This document shows positions 1 through 6,256 of a stretch of DNA of 8,367 nt, piece after piece. How positions within the stretch are numbered: the first letter of the stretch is position 1; each line of letters starts with the position of its first letter. The notes beneath the pieces were generated by a model that worked only from the letters and a program-made list of their open reading frames with translations, did not search any database and had not been told where the DNA came from. The stretch is from positions 1 through 8,367 of the forward strand of contig CAYJOG010000101.1 of NCBI GenBank assembly GCA_964371695.1, given 5' to 3'. The translations under genes and the position numbers were made by a program. Source of the stretch: CAYJOG01 sp964371695 [NCBI: uncultured bacterium] (GTDB taxonomy: Bacteria > CAYJOG01).

Positions 1-1761
1 GTGCATCTGCAAGGGGGCAACAAACTGCTGGCGGATCTGGTGGTGTTCGCCTGCGGCATTGTGCCCCGCGTGGAGCTGGCGCAGGAAAGCGGCATGTTGG
101 TGCGCCGGGGCATTGTGGTGGACGACTTCATGAGCACGTCTGACCCCAACGTGTTTGCGGTGGGCGAATGTGTGGAGCACCGGGGCCGCACCTATGGTCT
201 GGTGGCCCCGCTCTATGAACAGGCCCGCGTGGTGGCCGCCAGCCTGACGGGAGATTTCGGCCCCGCCTACCGGGGCAGCATCACGGCAGCCTCGCTCAAG
301 GTGGCGGGCGTGGACGTGTTCAGCGCGGGCGAAGTGAAGTCGCAAAAACACCACGACGTGATGAAATACGAGGACATGCAGAGCGGCGTCTACAAACGCC
401 TTCTGTTGCGTGAAGGTGTGGTGGTGGGGGCCATGCTGGTGGGCGACCTGAGCGGCGCAAACCATTTTCTGGACCTCATCAAAAACGGCACACGCCTGGG
501 CGAAAGCCGCAAGACCCTTTTGCTGGGCACGTCCGAACAGGTGAAGGACGCCGGCGAGGCGATTCTCTCCCAGCCCGATTCCACCGTGGTGTGCGGCTGC
601 CTGGGGGTGCGCAAAGAGGCGATTGTAGAGGCCATCACCGGGCGGGGCTGCACCACGCTTCAGTCCATCAAAGACGCCACCAAGGCCAGCACCGGCTGTG
701 GCAGTTGCGCCAGTCTGGTAGAGAATCTGCTCAAGGCCCACGCGGGGGCGTCTTATGCCGCCGTGAAAAAAGACGTGCTGTGCGGCTGTTATGACCTCTC
801 GCTCAACCAGCTCCGCACCGTGGCGCTGACACAGAAAATCAAGTCGGTGGATGAACTGGCGGGCATTTACGCCAACAACAGCGATGGCTGCACGGTGTGC
901 AAACCGGCGCTGGCCTTCATGATGGACGAGCTGTGGCTGGGTGAACACGAAGAAAATCGCGCCCACCGTTTCATCAACGACCGCGTACACGCCAACATCC
1001 AGCGCGATGGCACATTCTCGGTGGTGCCCCGCATGAGGGGCGGCGTGACCACGCCCGATGAACTCATGCGCATCGCCCAGACCGCCATTAAATACAACGT
1101 GCCCATGGTCAAGGTGACCGGATCACAGCGCATTGACCTGCTGGGTGTGAAAAAAGAGGACCTGCCAAAGATATGGGAAGAAATCGGCATGCCCAGCGGC
1201 CACGCCTATGCCAAGGCGGTGCGCATGGTGAAGACCTGCGTGGGCTCACGCTTTTGCAGATACGGCACACAGGACGCCATCGCCACCGGCATTGAACTGG
1301 AACAACGCCTGGAAAATCTTTACACCCCCGCCAAGGTGAAACTGGCGGTGGTGGGCTGCCCCCGCAACTGCGCCGAGGCCACCGTGAAGGACATCGGTCT
1401 GGTGGGCGTGGAAGGCGGCTGGCAGGTGGTGATTGGCGGCGCGGCGGGCAAGTCGGTGCGCAAGGCCGATGAGTTGTGTTTCTCCCGCACCGAAGAAGAA
1501 GCCTTTGACGCCGCCCTGCTGTTCTTTCAGTTCTACCGTGAAAACGGTGAATACCTGGAGCGCACCTATGACTTTGTGGAGCGCCTGGGCCTGGCGCGCA
1601 TCAAGGCCGAAACCGTGGACGCGCCGGATGAAATCAAACAACGCCTGCGCGATCGATTGGCCAAGAGCAAATCCAAAAGCGCTGACCCGTGGATGGAGCG
1701 CCGGGAACCCAAAACACAAAAACAGTTTGAAGAACTCACTGCGGAGGTGATGACGCCATGA
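1..1761 (+). CDS. nirB: NADH-dependent nitrite reductase, large subunit (5' end outside window)
   Basis: This is the catalytic subunit of cytoplasmic siroheme nitrite reductase, which reduces nitrite to ammonium with NADH through FAD, Fe-S clusters and siroheme. The 586 visible codons are the C-terminal part; family members are roughly 800-850 residues, so the N-terminal FAD/NADH region is mostly missing and the initial GTG is an internal valine. In visible numbering, the end of the FAD domain includes VFAVGECVEH (about 51-60). Two BFD-like [2Fe-2S] domains follow, one with C198, C200, C233, C236 and the other with C261, C263, C297, C300. Next comes a sulfite/nitrite reductase ferredoxin-like half domain (about 335-400). 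The siroheme/[4Fe-4S] ligands are in CVGSRFC (C413, C419) and CPRNC (C453, C457). All key cysteines are present, so the enzyme looks intact. The stop overlaps the nirD start (ATGA, 1758-1761), indicating translational coupling. Identification is firm. Confidence 0.96.
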   Translation: MHLQGGNKLLADLVVFACGIVPRVELAQESGMLVRRGIVVDDFMSTSDPNVFAVGECVEHRGRTYGLVAPLYEQARVVAASLTGDFGPAYRGSITAASLKVAGVDVFSAGEVKSQKHHDVMKYEDMQSGVYKRLLLREGVVVGAMLVGDLSGANHFLDLIKNGTRLGESRKTLLLGTSEQVKDAGEAILSQPDSTVVCGCLGVRKEAIVEAITGRGCTTLQSIKDATKASTGCGSCASLVENLLKAHAGASYAAVKKDVLCGCYDLSLNQLRTVALTQKIKSVDELAGIYANNSDGCTVCKPALAFMMDELWLGEHEENRAHRFINDRVHANIQRDGTFSVVPRMRGGVTTPDELMRIAQTAIKYNVPMVKVTGSQRIDLLGVKKEDLPKIWEEIGMPSGHAYAKAVRMVKTCVGSRFCRYGTQDAIATGIELEQRLENLYTPAKVKLAVVGCPRNCAEATVKDIGLVGVEGGWQVVIGGAAGKSVRKADELCFSRTEEEAFDAALLFFQFYRENGEYLERTYDFVERLGLARIKAETVDAPDEIKQRLRDRLAKSKSKSADPWMERREPKTQKQFEELTAEVMTP

Positions 1762-2102
1762 CCAATGGAACACTCGAAAAAGACACCGTGCTGGTGCGCC
1801 TTGCACACATATCAGACGTGCCCCTGGGCGAAGGCCGGGCTGTGCGGGCAGGGCGCACGAGAATCGCTCTGTTCCACACCCGCGAAGGTTTCCGGGCCAT
1901 TCAGAACGACTGCCCACACAAGGGCGGGCCACTGGCAGATGGCATCCTGACCGGCTGCAAGGTGTATTGCCCATTGCACAATCAGGCTTTTGACCTGCTG
2001 AGCGGCAAGGGCGACGAAGGGGCCACCATGGACGTTACGGTTTATCCCATTGAAGAATCCGATGGTTACCTTTTTATCCACATTGCAAAAGAGGAAATTT
2101 AA
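1758..2102 (+). CDS. nirD: NADH-dependent nitrite reductase, small subunit (Rieske-type)
   Basis: This is the small subunit that partners NirB in cytoplasmic nitrite reduction. The protein has 114 residues, normal for the family, and is essentially one Rieske-fold domain. The two cluster-binding loops are complete: C52-P-H54 and C71-P-L-H74, the CxH...CxxH pattern of a [2Fe-2S] Rieske centre. This matches the NasE-like type; the E. coli NirD is known as a Rieske fold without the cluster ligands, so this copy differs from it. The ATG at 1758 overlaps the nirB stop, and GGAGG at 1743-1747 lies 10 bases upstream inside nirB. An ATG two codons downstream in another frame is a shadow. A general Rieske ferredoxin of a dioxygenase would be the alternative from sequence alone, but the position directly after nirB makes NirD nearly certain. 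Confidence 0.95.
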   Translation: MTNGTLEKDTVLVRLAHISDVPLGEGRAVRAGRTRIALFHTREGFRAIQNDCPHKGGPLADGILTGCKVYCPLHNQAFDLLSGKGDEGATMDVTVYPIEESDGYLFIHIAKEEI

Positions 2103-2122
2103 CGCCACTTCCACACCACGAA

Positions 2123-2184
2123 CCCCAAAAGGTTTCCTGACCCCCAAAGGAGCGGGCCGGGTACGCCAATCCCCAAAAGGAGCG
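2123..2184 (+). repeat. Three short CCCCAAA(A)GG(AGCG) direct repeats
   Basis: CCCCAAAAGG occurs at 2123-2132, CCCCAAAGGAGCG at 2142-2154, and CCCCAAAAGGAGCG at 2171-2184. The octamer AAAGGAGC contained in the last two (2146 and 2176) appears again as the narK ribosome-binding site at 2296-2303. Each copy resembles a Shine-Dalgarno sequence. The third copy precedes a short ORF, while the first two have no ATG at a suitable distance. They could be decayed leader-peptide starts, binding sites for an RNA-binding protein, or chance similarity among SD-like strings. Confidence 0.45.
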
Positions 2185-2189
2185 CTGGC

Positions 2190-2225
2190 ATGACCCATTC
2201 CCCACCCTTTTCCCTCTCCCGTTAA
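2190..2225 (+). CDS. Possible 11-residue leader peptide upstream of narK
   Basis: This short frame, ATG at 2190 to TAA at 2223-2225, encodes MTHSPPFSLSR. AAAAGGAG at 2175-2182 sits 7 bases before the ATG, an ideal ribosome site. The peptide contains a Pro-Pro pair, and its codons lie in a pyrimidine-rich tract. That tract includes CCTTTT (2206-2211), which could pair with the AAAAGG of its own ribosome site. It ends 83 bases before narK, so it would be read before the transporter and could couple translation to downstream RNA folding. There is no run of a single amino acid as in classical attenuators. It may be a chance ORF; the good ribosome site is the only direct support. Confidence 0.3.
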   Translation: MTHSPPFSLSR

Positions 2226-2287
2226 GACAGCCCAACTGCGGCACCGTCGGATGTTTCCACCTGTCCGTCGAAAAGTCTTTCTCGGCC

Positions 2288-2313
2288 TGCATAAGAAAGG
2301 AGCCTTTTATGCA
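2288..2313 (+). promoter_or_regulatory. Hairpin enclosing the narK ribosome site and start codon
   Basis: TGCATAAGA (2288-2296) can pair with TTTTATGCA (2305-2313) as nine consecutive base pairs, one of them G-U. The 8-base loop (2297-2304) contains AAGGAG, the narK Shine-Dalgarno. The narK ATG (2309-2311) is in the 3' arm. A slightly different fold pairs AAAG (2296-2299) with CTTT (2304-2307) and masks the ribosome site itself. Such geometry is typical of translational control elements, but the stem is A-U rich and could melt readily. Regulation is inferred; the complementarity is seen. Confidence 0.45.
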
Positions 2314-3646
2314 AAATCAATCCAAATCCACACGCATCAACCTGTTTGATTTTCGCAGCCCCCAGATGAGGGCGTTTCACCTGACATGGTTTGCCTTTTT
2401 TCTGTGCTTCTTCGGCTGGTTCGGCATTGCCCCGCTCACGGCGGTGGTGCGCGACGAATTCCAGCTTTCCAAAACCCAGCTCGGCAACATCATGATCGCC
2501 TCGGTGGGGGCCACCATCTTCGCCCGCCTGTTTGTGGGCTGGCTGCTCGACCGCATCGGCCCCCGGCTCACCTACACCGGACTGCTGCTGCTGGGCGCGC
2601 TGCCGGTGATGGGCATCGGCCTGGCCAATTCCTATGAGACGTTTCTCATTGGCCGCCTGCTGATTGGTCTTATCGGCGCATCGTTTGTCATCACCCAATA
2701 TCACACCACTGCCATGTTCGCACCCAACGTGGTGGGGGCGGCCAACGCCACCACCGCCGGCTGGGGCAACATGGGCGGCGGCGTCACCCAGATGGCCATG
2801 CCAGCGATTTTTGGCGGCATCATGGCCCTGGGGGCAAGCCAGTTTCTGGCGTGGCGGCTCGCCATGGTGGTGCCCGGCGCGCTCATGCTGCTGACCGGCG
2901 TCGCCTATTACTTCCTCACCCAGGACACACCCGAAGGCAACTTCGCGGAACTCAAAAAACAGGGCAAACTCCACGAAGGCGGCAAAACAAAAGGAGCGTT
3001 CATGCTGGCCCTGAAAGACCCCCGCGTGTGGGCGCTGTTGTGGCTTTATGGCGCGTGTTTTGGCGTGGAGCTGATCATCCACAACATGGCCGCGCTTTAT
3101 TTCAAGGACAACTTCAACCTGCCCCTGGGCACGGCTGGCATGCTGGCGGGCCTGTTGGGCCTGATGGCCATTTTCGCCCGCACACTGGGAGGCTACCTGA
3201 GCGACCGCGTGAATCTGCGATGGGGCCTGAAAGCCCGCCCGATGTTCCTTGGCGTGGTGATTTTGATGGAAGGCCTGTTTCTGCTTCTGTTCGGCAGCAC
3301 GCAGGTGCTGCCCGTGGCGGTGCTGTCTCTGGTGATGTTTGGTCTTTTTGTCCACATGTCCACCGGGGCCACCTATGCGGTCACGCCCTACATCAATCCC
3401 AAAGCCATGGGTCCGGTGGCGGGTCTGGTGGGCGCAGGCGGAAACCTGGGGGCCGTGCTGGGGGGGTTTCTCTTCAGGATGGAAAACATTTCCCAACCTC
3501 AGGCATTGAGCATTCTGGGGGTGCTGGTGATGGTCAGTTCCGTCACCGCCCTCATGGTGCGCTTCAGCGAAGCGGACATCCGCGCCGCCGATGGCGAACT
3601 GGAAAAACTGCTGGCGGCCCGGGCAGAACTCAGCCTGGCCTCCTGA
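2309..3646 (+). CDS. narK: Nitrate/nitrite transporter, major facilitator superfamily (NarK/NasA type)
   Basis: This inner-membrane protein of the nitrate/nitrite porter family imports nitrate and/or exchanges nitrate and nitrite. The 445-residue chain has about 12 hydrophobic segments and a central hydrophilic loop (about 205-232). Both family signature motifs are present: GWGNMGGGVTQ (151-161) and GAGGNLGAVLGG (375-386). The substrate-binding arginines of TM2 and TM8 are probably R73 in FARLFVGW and R291 in FARTLGG. The MFS loop motif DRIGPR follows TM2 (81-86). AAAGGAG at 2296-2302 is 6 bases before the ATG. It lies downstream of nirBD on the same strand and ends at the hairpin at 3665-3692. 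The exact substrate preference (NasA-like uptake or NarK-like antiport) cannot be read from sequence alone. A run of seven G (3460-3466) lies inside the second signature region. Confidence 0.93.
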   Translation: MQNQSKSTRINLFDFRSPQMRAFHLTWFAFFLCFFGWFGIAPLTAVVRDEFQLSKTQLGNIMIASVGATIFARLFVGWLLDRIGPRLTYTGLLLLGALPVMGIGLANSYETFLIGRLLIGLIGASFVITQYHTTAMFAPNVVGAANATTAGWGNMGGGVTQMAMPAIFGGIMALGASQFLAWRLAMVVPGALMLLTGVAYYFLTQDTPEGNFAELKKQGKLHEGGKTKGAFMLALKDPRVWALLWLYGACFGVELIIHNMAALYFKDNFNLPLGTAGMLAGLLGLMAIFARTLGGYLSDRVNLRWGLKARPMFLGVVILMEGLFLLLFGSTQVLPVAVLSLVMFGLFVHMSTGATYAVTPYINPKAMGPVAGLVGAGGNLGAVLGGFLFRMENISQPQALSILGVLVMVSSVTALMVRFSEADIRAADGELEKLLAARAELSLAS

Positions 3647-3664
3647 AATTTTTCGTTCTTTCAC

Positions 3665-3697
3665 AACAGGGGCGGTTTTTGCCGCCCCTGTTTATTT
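3665..3697. terminator. Strong hairpin terminator between convergent genes
   Basis: AACAGGGGCGG (3665-3675) is exactly complementary to CCGCCCCTGTT (3682-3692), giving an 11-bp G+C-rich stem with a 6-base loop (TTTTTG). On the plus strand it is followed by TATTT, a modest U-rich tail, and it lies 18 bases after the narK stop. On the minus strand the hairpin begins at the stop codon of the barrel gene (3692-3694), so it can end that transcript too. The minus-side tail has only a delayed T-rich stretch near 3650-3655, so termination in that direction may be weaker. Confidence 0.88.
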
Positions 3698-4387
3698 AAG
3701 GTTGTTAATCGCTTGCCGAAAAGCCGATGTGGCCTGATTGACACCTTCAATGCCGTCTGTCATCACCACCGCGCCAATCAGCAGCCCCCGCACACCGGCT
3801 TCTTTCAACAGGGCCACTTCATCGGGACGGATGGCTTTTTGTGTGGGCACAATCACCGGCAGGTCAGTGGCGGCGCAAATTTCCCGATAGGTTTGCAGAT
3901 CTTTTTCATCCAGGGGCTGGCGATAATCGGCCGGGTCCACCACGCTGGCCTCGATGTGCGTGGCCCCCTTTTGTTTGGCCGTTTCAAGGTCTTCAGGTTT
4001 CCAGTGATGATCCAGCGCCCACATCAGCGAAAACCTGTCCGACAGTTCGCCATAGGCCTCCGGCACGTGGGCCAGATACATGTCCAGATAATCAATCCCC
4101 GTTTCCAGACCCACCTCGCGGATTTCCTCCACGCTGGCAAAAGCCTCATCGGTGCCCGGCATCAGCCCCAGGCTGAGGTTGCCGATGGCCCTGCGCACCT
4201 CGCGGATGCGCGTGGACTCGGCCCTTAACCCGTCAAACCGCCTGCCGCTGGCACGGTGCAGCACGTTGGCATGCACCTTCACGCCGTCGGCCCCCGCCAC
4301 GCGGGCCGCCATGGCCAGTTGATACAGATTGTCGGGCAGACTCACGAACAGGCCAAACCGCTGATCAAGCACTTCTCGCAGCGTCAT
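3692..4387 (-). CDS. Putative TIM-barrel protein of unknown function
   Basis: I do not recognise a specific enzyme. The 231-residue protein shows the alternating strand/helix pattern of an eight-stranded (beta/alpha) barrel. Likely strands are FGLFVSL (11-17), GVKVHAN (35-41), LSLGLMPG (71-78), DYLDMYLAH (99-107), FSLMWALDHHW (119-129), THIEASVVD (143-151), PVIVPTQ (177-183) and GLLIGAVV (201-208). The last strand, ending GLLIGAVVM, resembles the phosphate-binding end of ribulose-phosphate-type barrels such as NanE- or ThiE-like enzymes. Conserved-looking polar residues at strand ends include K37 and H39, D126 with H127-H128, E146 and Q183-K184. There is no signal peptide. The start was set at 4387, not an ATG at 4426: GGAGG (4394-4398 on the opposite strand) is 6 bases away and the start falls one base after the ligase stop. 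The adjacent ligase suggests a metabolic role, but none can be named. Confidence 0.72.
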   Translation of the reverse strand: MTLREVLDQRFGLFVSLPDNLYQLAMAARVAGADGVKVHANVLHRASGRRFDGLRAESTRIREVRRAIGNLSLGLMPGTDEAFASVEEIREVGLETGIDYLDMYLAHVPEAYGELSDRFSLMWALDHHWKPEDLETAKQKGATHIEASVVDPADYRQPLDEKDLQTYREICAATDLPVIVPTQKAIRPDEVALLKEAGVRGLLIGAVVMTDGIEGVNQATSAFRQAINNLK

Positions 4388-4388
4388 G

Positions 4389-6212
4389 CTACGCCTCCGC
4401 GCCGTAGAGACTTTCGATGTCGTCAATGAACCGCTCGGTGATGACCTTGCGTTTGAGTTTGAGAGAGGGCGTGATCAGGCCGTTGTCCACCGTGAAGTCA
4501 TCACCCAGGATTTTGAATTTCTTGATGGTTTCAAACCTGGCCAGACCGGCGTTGCGCTCAGCCATGGCGGCCTCCATGGCGGCGTGCAGTTTGGGGTGCT
4601 GCGCCAAGGCGGCCATGTCCAGCCCGCCCAGGCCATGGGCCTTGGCCCAGTCCCCAATGGTGTCGGGGTCCAACGTCACCAGACCCACCAGATAATTCCG
4701 CCGGTCGCCCACCACCATGAAGTTGCCGATGAGCGGATGGGCCTTGAAGTGGTTTTCGATGTTCTGGGGTGCGATGTTCTTGCCCGCGCTGGTGATGATG
4801 AGGTCTTTTTTGCGGTCGGTGATTTTCAGGTAACCCTCGCGGTCCAGCACCCCCACGTCACCGCTGTGAAACCAGCCGTCCTTGTCAATGGCCTCGGCGG
4901 TGGCTTCGGGGTTTTTGTAATACTCCTTCAGGTTGCCCTTGCCGCGAATAAGGATTTCCCCGTCGGCGGCAATTTTGATCTCCACCTCTGGCAAGGGCTT
5001 GCCCACGGTGCCGAATTTGTAGTCCGTGAGGGTGTTGATGGTGGCGGGGGCGCTGGTTTCGGACAGGCCGTAGCCCTCCAGAATCAGAATGTCCATGGCG
5101 TGGAAAAACTCCTGAAGTTCCAGGCTGAGGGGCGCGCCGCCACTGGTGAAAAACCGTACCCGGCCGCCAAACCTGTCCTTGATTTTTTTGAACACCAGTT
5201 TGTCGAACAGCGGAAACAAAAGCGCCACGTGGGGCGGAATGGTTTTTTTCTCGCGGATGGCCTTGCTGCGCTGGCGGCCAATGTCCATGGCCAGTTCAAA
5301 GATTTTTTTCTTGATGGGGCTGCCCTGCTCCACCTGCTGCAGCACCCGCTGATAGGCTTTCTCAAAAATGCGGGGCACACTGGCCAGCACAGTGGGCTTG
5401 ATGATCTGCAAATCATCGATCACCGTGGGAATGGTGGTGAAATAACCCACGCTGCCCATGGCCACACCCAGATATTGCACCATGCGCTGCAAAATATGGC
5501 TCAGCGGCAGAAACGACGTGCTCACGTCGTTTTCCGACAGGCCCACCACCTTGGCGCTCTGGTCGATGACAAACATCATGGCCTCGTGGGTAAGCACCAC
5601 GCCCTTGGGCATGCCGGTGGTGCCGCTGGTGTAAACCAGCGTGAAGAGTTCTTCGGGTTTCACCGCCTGCGCCAGTTTCACGAATGTGTCGGGGTTTTTG
5701 GCGTCAAGCGCCGCGCCCTCTTTGAGCACGTCGGCGTAATTGAAAATGAACTTGCCATCGGCCAGTTTGGTGGGGTTGAAACTGACCACCCACTTCAGCT
5801 CCGGGCATTTGTCTTTTTCGGCCAGCACCTTTTTGATCTGCACGTCGGTTTCGCAGAACACCCCCTGGCTTTCGGAATGTTCCAGAATGTAACCGGCCAC
5901 GTCCGCTGTGAGGTTGGCGTAAATGCCCACCGCAATGGCCCCGAACATGAAACTGGCCACGTCGCACACAAACCACTCCGGGCTGGTTTCTGCAAAGATT
6001 GATATCTTCTGGCCGGGCTTGACGCCTTTCTGGCGCATCCAGGCCCCCACCGCCCGCACCTGCTCGTCCATTTCCTGGCGGGTCACCGACACAAACCGGC
6101 CGTTATCACGGCGGTAATAGGCAATTTTGCCTGGGTTTTCGCTGGTTTTGTCCAGCACCATCTGAGACACAGTGTTCGCCAAGGCTTGCTCCTGAAAATA
6201 GAATTGGCCCAT
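4389..6212 (-). CDS. Long-chain acyl-CoA synthetase, AMP-forming (FadD/FAA1-like)
   Basis: This enzyme activates fatty acids to acyl-AMP and then acyl-CoA using ATP and CoA, in the cytoplasm or at the inner membrane. The 607-residue length fits the larger bacterial long-chain synthetases (about 600). Motifs from the start at 6212 are the ATP loop TSGTTGMPKG (195-204), GGAPL (358-362), YGLSET (381-386), GWFHSGD (446-452, with the ribose-binding aspartate D452), DRKKD (466-470), and TPSLKLKRK near the C-terminus (581-589) holding the likely catalytic lysine. The ATG at 6212 was chosen because the family alignment begins near it; an upstream in-frame ATG at 6266 would overlap the divergent gene. 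No clear ribosome site precedes 6212. It is first in a two-gene unit with the barrel gene. Chain-length preference cannot be predicted. Three seven-A runs on the coding strand occur exactly 60 bases apart (5183-5309). Confidence 0.93.
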   Translation of the reverse strand: MGQFYFQEQALANTVSQMVLDKTSENPGKIAYYRRDNGRFVSVTRQEMDEQVRAVGAWMRQKGVKPGQKISIFAETSPEWFVCDVASFMFGAIAVGIYANLTADVAGYILEHSESQGVFCETDVQIKKVLAEKDKCPELKWVVSFNPTKLADGKFIFNYADVLKEGAALDAKNPDTFVKLAQAVKPEELFTLVYTSGTTGMPKGVVLTHEAMMFVIDQSAKVVGLSENDVSTSFLPLSHILQRMVQYLGVAMGSVGYFTTIPTVIDDLQIIKPTVLASVPRIFEKAYQRVLQQVEQGSPIKKKIFELAMDIGRQRSKAIREKKTIPPHVALLFPLFDKLVFKKIKDRFGGRVRFFTSGGAPLSLELQEFFHAMDILILEGYGLSETSAPATINTLTDYKFGTVGKPLPEVEIKIAADGEILIRGKGNLKEYYKNPEATAEAIDKDGWFHSGDVGVLDREGYLKITDRKKDLIITSAGKNIAPQNIENHFKAHPLIGNFMVVGDRRNYLVGLVTLDPDTIGDWAKAHGLGGLDMAALAQHPKLHAAMEAAMAERNAGLARFETIKKFKILGDDFTVDNGLITPSLKLKRKVITERFIDDIESLYGAEA

Positions 6213-6220
6213 TATGGCGG

Positions 6221-6256
6221 TTGGCCCAGCCACTGGCGAGGGGCATAATCTGTGGA
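6221..6256 (+). promoter_or_regulatory. Candidate sigma-70 promoter for the aldolase-ribH unit
   Basis: TTGGCC (6221-6226) and CATAAT (6244-6249) are separated by exactly 17 bases and match the -35 and -10 consensus at 4/6 and 5/6 positions. A start of transcription about 7 bases after the -10 falls at or next to the A of the aldolase ATG (6256), predicting a leaderless or nearly leaderless mRNA. The whole gap between the divergent starts at 6212 and 6256 is only 43 bases. The match is by eye; a second upstream promoter within the ligase gene cannot be excluded. Confidence 0.4.

Larger units (their letters stand above)
2103..2308 (+). promoter_or_regulatory. nirD-narK leader region
   Basis: This 206-base stretch between nirD and narK holds no long coding frame. 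It contains three repeats of a CCCCAAA(A)GG-type motif, an 11-codon ORF with a ribosome site, a C/T-rich tract (about 2193-2220), two CCGTCG hexamers 21 bases apart (2244-2249 and 2265-2270), and the narK ribosome-site hairpin. I see no convincing sigma-70 pair, no FNR-type TTGAT-N4-ATCAA box, and no strong terminator hairpin after nirD. narK may therefore be transcribed by read-through from nirBD, with its own control at the RNA level. The type of control is inference; the sequence elements are seen directly. Confidence 0.4.

Noticed and set aside
1-3. GTG at position 1 as a nirB start codon
   Set aside because: The NirB family has about 250 more residues upstream, so this GTG is an internal valine at the window edge.
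1246-1974. 242-codon minus-strand frame across the nirB-nirD junction
   Set aside because: It overlaps two firmly identified genes on the other strand and shows no family resemblance.
2186-2201. Possible sigma-54 promoter beginning TGGCAT upstream of narK
   Set aside because: The -24 half is suggestive and would suit a nitrogen gene, but the required GC of the -12 element is missing at the correct spacing.
2244-2270. Two CCGTCG hexamers 21 bases apart as an operator
   Set aside because: Only six bases match, there is no dyad symmetry and no matching known site, so chance is the simpler explanation.
3460-3466. Seven-G run in narK as a phase-variable tract
   Set aside because: One seven-base homopolymer in a conserved Gly-rich motif of a G+C-rich gene is expected from codon use, and the frame is intact.
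2222-3664. 480-codon open frame antisense to narK
   Set aside because: It is His/Gln/Gly-rich with no recognisable domain, lies wholly opposite a well-supported transporter, and reflects codon bias of a G+C-rich gene read backwards.
4386-6002. 538-codon open frame antisense to the acyl-CoA synthetase
   Set aside because: Same reasoning: the opposite strand encodes a complete ligase with all motifs, while this frame has a low-complexity His/Gly/Phe-rich composition and no ribosome site at its start.
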